A stretch of DNA of 64,000 nt, from assembly GCA_963665545.2 (NCBI GenBank), contig CAXXKZ010000009.1:1-64000 (forward strand), written 5' to 3'. Each line of letters starts with the position of its first letter. The first letter of the stretch is position 1. Both the position numbers and the translations under genes were made by a program. This stretch comes from G963665545 sp963665545. Its GTDB lineage: Bacteria > Pseudomonadota > Gammaproteobacteria > Xanthomonadales > SZUA-36. The notes beneath the pieces were generated by a model. That model was not told where the DNA came from and did not search any database. It worked only from the letters and a program-made list of their open reading frames with translations. Positions 56,388-64,000 of the stretch are shown here, piece after piece.

Positions 56388-58223
56388 TTAGGCAAAGCGT
56401 CTGAAGCCGACCATGCCTACAGCCAGCATCAACAGCGCCATCAGTGCCAGGCCGTATTGGCTCAGCGTCGGGATGCCTTCGTAAATGCGCGTGTTGTAGA
56501 TCGTGCATTCGGTATCCTCGATGCCAGGCGCCAGCAGGATCTCATCACAGTCAGAGTGATCGCTCTCCACCGAACTGTCGCGAATCCTCTCGTAGGCCAT
56601 GCAGACCGTCTGGTTGGTTGGAATATCCCAGTTCGGCAGTACAGAGAAGAACTTGGACTGCTTCATGTCGGCATCAATAATCGTCGTGCTTGAACCGCCA
56701 GTAATCACCGTCTGTCCAGGTGTTGCCGTGAATCGGGATGCCATCGTCGTAATAATCGGTCACATAGCGAACGTTGCTGCATTCCCAGAAGACCCTGGCC
56801 CGCAGTGAATTGTTGAATTCCGGGAACTCGTCAAACCACTGTTTAATCACCTCAACATCAACATCCAGCAGTTCGTTGAAAATCTCGCAACGGGCCTCTT
56901 CGCCACCGACAATATCGGTGAAGTGACAACCGCTGCCGGCGGGCTCGTTCGAAGCCGAACCGAAGACCAGCAAATCACCTTCATTTTCAATGCTCGCGAA
57001 GTAATGCGGCAGATAGCCAGACACCGGCGTTTCGGTGACCGTGCAGTCCAATTCGCCACTGTTAAACTCGATAATCACCCACTTGATCTCCCAGGGGCTC
57101 ATATCCGGCGTGATGATCTTGGTGTGGTCCGGAATCAGGCCGGTGTTGCAGTCGATGCTCACTTCAACCGCCGTTTCGGCGTCATCGCTGAAGATCTTGT
57201 TGACTTCAAAGGTCGCGCGGGTCGGGGCGTTGACGAATTCACAGCCCTCAAATGTGCCCTGGGGCGGTAACGGGTCGGTACCCCAGCACGCGCTGGAAAT
57301 ACTGACGTTGTAGTAGTTCAACGCCAGATCGCTTTCCTCTACGTGGCACTCGGTATTGCCATCATTACCTGTGTTGTAGCCCTGGACCCACAATTGACCG
57401 GTCGCACCGGGGGAAACCTGAATGGGTGAGTTGGTCTCGAATTCGGCGCCTTGCGGGCCGATCGTATCGGGATTGCACACCAGTGACATGGTCACTGCGC
57501 CTTGTGCACCATCGGTGTAGACCTTATCGACAAAGTAATCTGAGCGATTCAGTATCACCTGTATCGTACAAGTTTCGTCTGCTACAAGATCGCCGCAATT
57601 TACCGGCGTAAAGATCTCGTAGCCGGCAGGAATGGCGCTTGCGTCCATTGACCCCACGCAATCGAGGGCCGGCGAATCAGGAATATCTGAAACAAGGAAG
57701 GTTGCGTTACCACCGGTGTCAGCGTCGTCGGTGTTGGTCGACCCGGGAGAGCTGTCGCCATGCACATCCCCCACGTTGCAGGTCAATCTCACTTTCAGGT
57801 CGCCGGGGTTGCCATTGGGTACGTCAATGGTGACGGTGATATTCTTATCATCGTCTTCAATGAAACCCTGCGCCGGGCTGTCGACAATGACTACCCCCGC
57901 GTGGCCCGCCACCTGATCCACCTGAACGATGAACACCGAACTCTGAACGGTCAGGAGAAGGTCTTCCGTTTCTTCTACGAGAATGTCCTGTTGGACATCA
58001 ACCATAACATCAATGACTTCACCCGCTGCTATGCACTTCGCACTATCAACAGCGGTGTAATCAGCACCTGCTGTAGCCTTATCAGCGCTGATTCCTAGTG
58101 ATGTTTGCCAATAAATATTATGACAGGTCCGGTTATCATTACCGCGCTTAATTTCAAACATTTGGACCGTGTCATCACGTTCGTTCACCGTAAAACCAGT
58201 TACGGTAATCTCTGCCTGCAACT
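56388..58223 (-). pseudogene. Calx-beta and Cys-module protein with IPTL-CTERM-type tail (member 3 of 3), 5' end cut by IS256
   Basis: The readable part starts right at the IS256 edge, without a signal peptide, so the true 5' end is lost. A Calx-beta domain (GADYTAVDSAKCIAAGE, LVEETEDLLLTVQ) is followed by at least four Cys modules, each opening V-(D/N/I)-K-x-(Y/F/W) and closing C-x-(I/V)-x-(N/L), for example VNKIFSDDAETAVEVSIDCN, GCHFTDIVGGEEARCEIFNE and WFDEFPEFNNSLRARV. A one-base break near 56680 shifts to the frame with FSVLPNWDIP, CTIYNTRIYEG and IPTLSQYG plus anchor. It is probably an outer-surface or secreted adhesin-like protein, by analogy only. Confidence 0.7.
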
Positions 58224-59608
58224 GAGTTATGATCGAATCTGGTGTTTGAGCAGTTGAAAAAAAGCGGCGTATCTGGTTGATTTGTTGTTACCAAACTTCA
58301 AAGCAACCAAAGGAGATACGCCACTATGAACAAGAATAATGTTATTGAACTGGAACGTCGAGCAATCAGTGCCGATCCGTTGACCGAATTGCTCAAAGAA
58401 GGCGCCCGGAAGCTGCTCGCCGAAGCGGTGGAAAGTGAAGTCCAGGAGCTGCTGGCCAAGTATCAGGATTGGCGTACCGAATCAGGTCATGCCGGTGTGG
58501 TGCGCAACGGTTACCTGCCAGAACGTGAGTTGCAGACCGGCCTGGGACCGATCCGGGTGAGAATTCCCAAGGTGCGCTCGAAGACCGGTGAAGCAGTGAG
58601 TTTTCAGTCGGTGCTGGTGCCGCCATATGTGCGCAAGACAGCGACTTTCGAGGCAGCCATTCCGTGGTTGTACCTCAAAGGGGTATCCAGCGGTGAGATG
58701 GCTGAGGCGTTGCGGGTACTGGTGGGCCCGCAGGCACAGGGTCTGTCGGCCAGCACGGTATCCCGCCTGAAACAGGTATGGGCGGAGGAATATCGAGCGT
58801 GGAGCCAGCGTCGCCTGGGACAGGACCGGTGGGTGTATGTCTGGGCTGATGGTGTCTACAGTGGGCTGCGGGCGGAGGATGCCAAGCTCTGCGCGCTGGT
58901 GATCATTGGTGTCAATGAACGCGGCGAAAAACATTTTCTGGCGATTGAGGACGGGGTGCGGGAATCGACTCAGAGTTGGCGTGAGGTGTTGCTGAATCTG
59001 AAGTCGCGCGGCATGAGCGCCCCACAACTGGCGATTGGTGATGGTGCGATGGGTTTTTGGGCGGCGCTGGATGAAATCTTTCCGGCCAGCCGCCAGCAAC
59101 GCTGCTGGATGCACAAGACCATGAATGTACTGAATTGTTTGCCGAAATCCGCACAACCCAAAGCCAAGCAGGCCCTGCACGCCATCTGGCAGGCGGAAAC
59201 CAAGGATGATGCAAACAAGGCGTTTGATTTGTTTATTGAGATCTTTGAGGCGAAATACCCGAAAGCGACGAGCTGTTTGCTCAAGGATCGGGATGAACTG
59301 TTGGCATTTTATGATTTTCCGGCCCAACACTGGCAGAGCATCCGGACCAGCAACCCGATTGAATCCACCTTTGCCACCATCCGCCACCGGACCAAAAGAT
59401 CCAAAGGTTGTCTGACGCGCAATGGCATGTTGCATATGATGTTCAAATTGAGCCAGTGTGCGGAAAAGAAATGGCGCCGGCTACGCGGCTTTGATTACCT
59501 GGCCAAGGTGATTACGGGGGTGAAATTCAAAGATGGGATCGAGGTAAAAGAGATTGATCAGGTCGCCGCTTGAATCAAATGGCTAAACACCAGATTTGAC
59601 AATAGCTC
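58224..59608 (+). mobile_element. IS256-family element, copy 2
   Basis: 1385 bases, nearly identical and inverted relative to copy 1 at 20693-22077. The terminal repeats begin GAGTTATGATCGAATCTGG and end with the matching CCAGATTTGACAATAGCTC. I see at least two base differences from copy 1. No target duplication is evident. It cuts the 5' end of the Calx-beta gene. Confidence 0.88.
58326..59573 (+). CDS. IS256-family transposase, copy 2
   Basis: 415 residues, with the same triad as copy 1, the only visible protein difference being R in IRHRTKRSK. Appears intact, with AAAGGAG ahead of the ATG. Confidence 0.95.
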   Translation: MNKNNVIELERRAISADPLTELLKEGARKLLAEAVESEVQELLAKYQDWRTESGHAGVVRNGYLPERELQTGLGPIRVRIPKVRSKTGEAVSFQSVLVPPYVRKTATFEAAIPWLYLKGVSSGEMAEALRVLVGPQAQGLSASTVSRLKQVWAEEYRAWSQRRLGQDRWVYVWADGVYSGLRAEDAKLCALVIIGVNERGEKHFLAIEDGVRESTQSWREVLLNLKSRGMSAPQLAIGDGAMGFWAALDEIFPASRQQRCWMHKTMNVLNCLPKSAQPKAKQALHAIWQAETKDDANKAFDLFIEIFEAKYPKATSCLLKDRDELLAFYDFPAQHWQSIRTSNPIESTFATIRHRTKRSKGCLTRNGMLHMMFKLSQCAEKKWRRLRGFDYLAKVITGVKFKDGIEVKEIDQVAA

Positions 59609-59792
59609 GTGCACGCGCATCCATGAGCATACTTGGCTATTTGTCTTCGTGAAATGCTGGTAGGGGCCCTCACCCGGTTTCTGGTGGTTCTACCCTTTGC
59701 TTGGCTCTATCGCCATTAGCAACTCCCCCACGCGCCGCAGGGCCTATCAACTGATTTGTTCGTGCACCGCGCCAGAGCTCTCCAAAAATTAT

Positions 59793-59807
59793 ATAGGTAA
59801 TACCTAT
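59793..59807. promoter_or_regulatory. Inverted repeat in an AT-rich promoter-like region
   Basis: ATAGGTA-A-TACCTAT is a perfect 7-bp palindrome around one base, set in a very AT-rich stretch (about 59787-59840) about 75 bases before the terminase-like gene. It could be an operator of a phage or mobile regulator. No regulator gene is nearby. Confidence 0.3.
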
Positions 59808-59882
59808 TGCAATAGATATATACATAGATAATTGCTATTATTCCTGCACGACCTTTTGTGTACGATCAAGTTGGGAACAAGG

Positions 59883-60330
59883 ATGGCAACGCAGAAGAAC
59901 GATTTAACTCCGAGACAGCAGCACTTCTGTCGGTGCGTAGCCAGCGGCATGGCACAGGCTCAAGCCTATCGGGAAGCCTATGACTGTGTTGATGGCAGTC
60001 TCAGCAAAACCCAGCAGGAAAGCGCCAGTCGGCTGATGAGCAGACCCAAGGTCCGCGCAAGGGTCGAGGCGTTGATACGGCAGAAAGAGCGGGGATTAAT
60101 AGCTGCTTCCCTGTCAGACCGTGAGCACGTCCTCAAGACCTTCCGCGATATGATCGACGAAGGCAGCACAGATCAGTCTCGATTGAGGGCCGCTGAACTG
60201 CTGGGCAAGAACCATCGGTGTGTTCACTGACGTTAGGCAGAAGACAGTGCAGCGTTCAGCGGCAGACATCCGCGAAGAACTAGAGCAGCGGCTTGCGGCA
60301 TTGTCAGGGACTGACAGCGCAGTGCACTGA
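59883..60330 (+). pseudogene. Phage terminase small subunit-like gene, one-base frame break
   Basis: From MATQKNDLTPRQQHF the frame shows the terminase-small-subunit layout: a DNA-binding N-domain with KTQQESASRLMSRPKVRARV, and the helical DQSRLRAAELLGK. After GK the frame closes at once (stop at 60230), but the next frame continues naturally (TIGVFTDVRQKTVQRSAADI, REELEQRLAALSG) to TGA 60328-60330. Removing one A near 60213 restores about 148 residues. No large subunit or capsid gene follows; IS30 does. It is a prophage remnant. Confidence 0.6.
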
Positions 60331-60413
60331 CGGCGCACGAGCCTGCGCCGGGCGGCGTTTCTCTCGGCAGCAATACCTGCCAGCAAACTAAGGCTCCGCT
60401 GTCCACCTGCGGA

Positions 60414-61633
60414 TTCAACCGGTCGACGCAACACATTGGTTAAATCGCTCTGCTGGCGTTTCATATTCTAGAGTTTTTCTGGGTCGCTCGTTCAAGCGTC
60501 GTGCCACAGCGTTCAATCTGTTTTGATGGATATTCGATAGGTCCATTCCCTTTGGGAAGTATTGTCTGAGTAGCCCATTGGTATTTTCGTTTGAACCACG
60601 CTGCCAGGGACTTCTTGGGTCACAAAAGTACACCTTGATGTTGGTATCCAAACTGAAGCGTTTGTGATCAGCCATCTCCTTGCCGCAATCCCAGGTCAGT
60701 GATTTGTAGAGTTCGCGCGGTAACTTGCGCGCTTGCTTGATCAGTACGTCGATCACAGTCTTGGTGTCCTTGCTCGGTACCCTGGCCAGCATCACATAAC
60801 GGCTGTGCCGCTCTACCAGGGTCGCGATCTGGCTGTTGTGTGTGCCGATGAGGAGATCGCCTTCCCAGTGGCCCGGTACCGCGCGGTCTTCGGCTTCGGC
60901 CGGTCGCTGGCGGATCGAAACGGTGTCAAGAATCCGACCGTGATCGGGTGTCTTCTGCGTATGATGCCGCGAGCGACGCATCGCACGCGTGCGCCTTAAG
61001 TGTTGTAACAGCTCTTTCTTCAAGGCGCCGCGGGCCTGGATAAAGAGCGTGCCGTAAATGGTTTCGTGTGACACCCGTTCGTTCTCGTCATCGGGGCAGG
61101 TACGCTTCAGCCAACCGGCAATTTGCTGTGGCGACCACCCAATCTGCATCTTCTTTGCCATGATCCGTGCTAAAGCAGGGTTGGTTGCCAGTTTACAGGG
61201 CTTGGGACGGTGTGCCCGGTGCCAGGCTGCCTTGTCACCTTTATTGGCTCGGTAACCTCGCCGACCGCCGTTGCGGTGTATCTCACGGCTAACCGTGGAC
61301 GGTGCTCGCCCTAGTGAGGTTGCTATCGATCGGATCGAATCACCGGCCACAATACCGCGCGAGATCTCTTCACGTTCCGACAGGGTAAGGGCCAGTCTGG
61401 AACGCTTCCGCAGTATCGGGCGGATGCCGCCAGTAACCGCCAGGTGGCGCTGAATAGATGAGTGACTGCTGCCCAACAGCCGGGCAACTTTATGCGTTGA
61501 ATCGCCGCGCTGCCAGCGGTCCCACATAGTTGCCTTGTCCGCTTCGGTGAAATGATATCTGGAACGGTGAATCTTCATCAGCAACATCCTCCTCCCTCAT
61601 ATTAGAGATTAGGTGTTGCATCGACCGGTTGAA
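60414..61633 (-). mobile_element. IS30-family element
   Basis: The ends are 21-bp inverted repeats with one mismatch (TTCAACCGGTCGACGCAACAC at 60414-60434; its counterpart at 61613-61633). The transposase stop lies inside the left repeat. Length 1220 bases. No short target duplication stands out. Confidence 0.88.
60415..61578 (-). CDS. IS30-family transposase
   Basis: 387 residues from ATG 61576-61578, which has GGAGG at proper spacing; the ATG 3 codons earlier is too close to it. The N-terminus carries two helix-turn-helix regions (STHKVARLLGSSHSSIQRHL; SIATSLGRAPSTVSREI). The DDE core has D in GHWEGDLLIG, D in LTWDCGKEMADH and E in QRGSNENTNGLLRQY. It looks intact. Confidence 0.94.
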   Translation of the reverse strand: MKIHRSRYHFTEADKATMWDRWQRGDSTHKVARLLGSSHSSIQRHLAVTGGIRPILRKRSRLALTLSEREEISRGIVAGDSIRSIATSLGRAPSTVSREIHRNGGRRGYRANKGDKAAWHRAHRPKPCKLATNPALARIMAKKMQIGWSPQQIAGWLKRTCPDDENERVSHETIYGTLFIQARGALKKELLQHLRRTRAMRRSRHHTQKTPDHGRILDTVSIRQRPAEAEDRAVPGHWEGDLLIGTHNSQIATLVERHSRYVMLARVPSKDTKTVIDVLIKQARKLPRELYKSLTWDCGKEMADHKRFSLDTNIKVYFCDPRSPWQRGSNENTNGLLRQYFPKGMDLSNIHQNRLNAVARRLNERPRKTLEYETPAERFNQCVASTG

Positions 61634-61961
61634 CTCACAACCTCAAAGCAGCCCAATTTTAGTCGAGAATTTCTGTGCTAAATCCGACGGCTCTCGGCCA
61701 GATATAGTCATTTCGATCCACTTTCAGCGATACTCATTGCAACTGACAGGTACTGTCGGTGAGAGTGGAACATGCACTTGCGAACTACGAATAAATCGGC
61801 CAAAACACTCGATGTTCACCGCTTCTACTTCGAGTTCACAAGTGCGCTTGAGTTCGATAACGAACACTCAGGGCTCGCCGTCCAACCGGCTCACCTATAT
61901 TTGCTTCGCAGAACTCAGGCATGCATGTTCCAACCGGTAATTTAACACCAGGAGTGCACCA
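61634..61961 (+). ncRNA. IS110 5' non-coding region, candidate bridge-RNA locus
   Basis: 328 bases without a plausible gene lie between the IS30 end and the IS110 transposase start. By analogy with IS110-group elements this side may encode the guide RNA. No structure was computed. Confidence 0.3.
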
Positions 61962-63215
61962 ATGAAAACCATGACAATGCAACCCTATGCTGCCTTTGTT
62001 GGTATTGACTGGGCAGACACCAAACATGATGTGTGTATTCAGCCAGCGGATAGCCTGCGAAGAGAGTTCGCGGTCATTCCGCACAAAGTTGAAGAGATTG
62101 ATGCGTGGGCGCGATCGTTACACAGACGTTTCTCTGGGCCCATTGCTATTGCTTTAGAACTATCGAAAGGGCCGCTCGTCTATGCATTACAAAAGTACGA
62201 TTACTTTGTCATCTTTCCAATCAATCCATCAACCCTGGCCAAATATCGTGAGGCGTTTCAGCCCAGCCGTGCCAAAGATGATCCTACCGATGCTGAGCTG
62301 GCATTAGATTTGATCCTTCGGCATCCGGAACGGTTTGAACCGATGCAGCCACAAAGCGTTGAAATACGCAAACTGGCAGCACTGGTTGAGCACCGACGAC
62401 GATTGGTCAGTGATCGAGTGCGACTCACCAACAGATTGCGCAACACCTTGAAACAGTACTATCCACAGACCTTGGAATGGTTTGATCGGATCAACACAAA
62501 GCTGTTCTGTGACTTTATTCAACGCTGGCCAACACTCATACAGGTGAAACGCGCCAGAACCACGACCTTGATGACTTTTTTCCGCGCTGGGCACACGCGC
62601 AATCCTGCGTTACTTGAAACACGTCTGGCGTCCATCAGATCAAGTCAGCATTTAACCCTGGATGAGGCAGTGATCGCCCCCAACAAGTTACATGCACTGA
62701 TGCTTGTCGGTATGTTGCAAGTGATTCTTGATGCCATAAAGACTTACGATCAAACCATCGCTGAGCTTGCCCCTAAACACCATGATTATGATTTGTTCAG
62801 TTCGCTACCCGGTGCAGGACCATCGCTTGCACCACGTTTACTGGTGGCCTTTGGCGAGCAGAGAAATCGGTTTAAGAATGCCGCTGAGCTACAGAAGTAC
62901 GCCGGCATTGCGCCAGTAACTGAACGTAGCGGCACTAAACACTGGGTACACTGGCGATAGCGTTGTCCCAACTTCGTCAGACAGACCTTTGTTGAATGGG
63001 CGGCACAAACTATTAACAAGTCGTACTGGGCAGGTGAGTACTATCGACAACAACGTGAAAAGGGCAGTGGTCATCAATCCGCACTGAGGGCACTTGCATT
63101 CAAGTGGATCCGCATTCTTTACCGTTGTTGGCAAACCAGGACTCAGTATGATGAAGCAACATATCTCAAAGCCTTACTGCGTCGTGGATCTCCACTGGTG
63201 GCAAAAGCTGTCTAA
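61962..63215 (+). pseudogene. IS110-family transposase interrupted by an in-frame amber stop
   Basis: The first part (332 residues) has the DEDD domain: FVGIDWADTKHDV, AIALELSKGPL, SRAKDDPTDAELALDL, and the Tnp_20 domain start LPGAGPSLAPRLLVAF and LQKYAGIAPVTERSG. A TAG at 62958-62960 follows HWVHWR. The same frame then runs on (RCPNFVRQTFVEWA, AFKWIRILYRCW) to TAA 63213-63215. W-R-W-x-C-P is the family pattern, so TGG to TAG is likely. The upstream part includes most catalytic residues, but the catalytic Ser region is near the cut. Confidence 0.82.
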
Positions 63216-63287
63216 AAAATAGTTTCAAAACGACTCAGGGCCAGAAGCGGCCGTTGTTTGAATTCAAGCAGATTGGCGTTTGGGATC

Positions 63288-63929
63288 TCAGTAGGGACAG
63301 GTATTGATGTCAACACCCACGGCTGATCGTTTAACACCGTCTTTATAACAACCGTTGTTCCAATACCCGATGGAGTTAACGCCATCGGTTCGAAATAAAC
63401 CGCCAAAGCCGTGGGGTTTGCCTCTTTGAAACTCGCCGATATAACGGTTGCCATCAGCCCAGGCCCACATACCCACGCCATTTTCTACTCCGCGAACCCA
63501 CTCGCCCAGGAAACGATCGCCATTAGCGCGAACCCATTGGCCTGAACCATGCCACACGTTGGCTACCCAGCCTCCGTTGTAAGAACTTCCGTCGGAATAA
63601 ACATTTTTGCCTCTACCATTTGGCTTGCCGTCTACGAAGTCTCCCTCGTAAATTTCTCCGGAGGCAGAAACGTGTTTGCCTCTACCATTTCTTCTGCCAT
63701 CAACGTAGCCACCTTCGTAACGAGCGCCCATTTTCCCATCCAGAAACCAGATCAGAACACCTGATCCTGTCGCATAGCCATCTTTGCAACTTCCAGACCA
63801 GGTTATGGTTTCATTCGGTTTGGGACCGGCATTCCAGACGCGACAGCCGGCCGAGGAGTCCGCGATCCATTCTCCAGCAAAAACGCTTGCCGAAGCGAAC
63901 GATACGATGAATAGAATTAAGTACTTCAC
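63288..63929 (-). CDS. Exported MORN-repeat protein
   Basis: 213 residues from a GTG at 63927-63929 with AGAGGTG 5 bases upstream; longer ATG starts are possible but lack such a site and would extend the signal peptide. A signal peptide (KYLILFIVSFASASVFA) precedes about six MORN repeats (YEGGYVDGRRNGRGKHV, YEGDFVDGKPNGRGKNV, FLGEWVRGVENGVGMWA, YIGEFQRGKPHGFGGLF), followed by a short Cys-containing end. MORN repeats form an elongated sheet used for binding; the partner is unknown. It lies just after the IS110 remnant on the opposite strand. Confidence 0.85.
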   Translation of the reverse strand: MKYLILFIVSFASASVFAGEWIADSSAGCRVWNAGPKPNETITWSGSCKDGYATGSGVLIWFLDGKMGARYEGGYVDGRRNGRGKHVSASGEIYEGDFVDGKPNGRGKNVYSDGSSYNGGWVANVWHGSGQWVRANGDRFLGEWVRGVENGVGMWAWADGNRYIGEFQRGKPHGFGGLFRTDGVNSIGYWNNGCYKDGVKRSAVGVDINTCPY

Positions 63930-64000
63930 TTTTGCACCTCTCTTTAGTTTCCTCGTAATGCGATTCATGAATCTGGAATGCAGAAGCACAACAATAACAA

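Noticed and set aside
58224..59608. Target-site duplication or swapped duplications at the IS256 copies
   Set aside because: I compared the 8-9 bases outside all four ends, directly and as swapped pairs for an inversion. None match.

Overview
The window looks like a chromosomal segment from a gammaproteobacterium of the Xanthomonadales/Chromatiales/Woeseiales type. That placement is inference from gene order: aspS-yebC-ruvCAB-ybgC-tolQRAB-pal-cpoB-queE-queC-tRNA-Lys and map-glnD-dapD-yffB-dapE, plus a TPR kinase/ECF sigma pair and IPTL-CTERM proteins. No rRNA and no CRISPR array was seen. One tRNA (Lys, UUU) is present.

Layout. 1-4988: a hybrid sensor kinase with five tandem PAS modules (it begins before the window) and a membrane-anchored arylsulfotransferase-like protein. 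4989-12070: an accessory stretch with an FkbM methyltransferase fragment, rhlE, a VOC protein plus a 37-residue glycine-zipper protein, and three broken genes that look like a decaying surface-polysaccharide locus. 12221-17301: a Ser/Thr kinase with TPRs, an ECF sigma factor and a divergent secreted protein with Ca-binding type repeats. 17353-22141: an island bounded by a 26-bp direct repeat of the tRNA-Lys 3' end, holding a SnoaL-like gene, gene remnants, an IS3 and an IS256. 22116-52193: the conserved core (queuosine, Tol-Pal, Holliday-junction resolution, aspS, proline and lysine/DAP synthesis, clpB, glnD, map, prmC). 52156-58221: three related Cys-rich secreted proteins, two with a C-terminal sorting signal of IPTL-CTERM type. 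58224-64000: a mobile-element cluster (IS256, terminase fragment, IS30, IS110) and a MORN-repeat protein.

The genes form recognisable working groups. The Tol-Pal operon spans the envelope; ruvABC resolve recombination junctions; proB-proA make glutamate semialdehyde for proline; dapD and dapE act two steps apart in lysine/peptidoglycan precursor synthesis next to the nitrogen sensor glnD; the kinase and sigma factor probably form one regulatory unit.

Caution on sequence quality: tolA, tolB, proB, an S9 peptidase and a terminase gene each become a normal full-length frame if exactly one base is removed, twice within a run of four identical bases. This fits indel errors in the assembly better than real gene death, so frameshift 'pseudogenes' here should be read with care. 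The in-frame stops (10838-12070, 61962-63215 and one in 9660-10834) are substitutions and more likely real.
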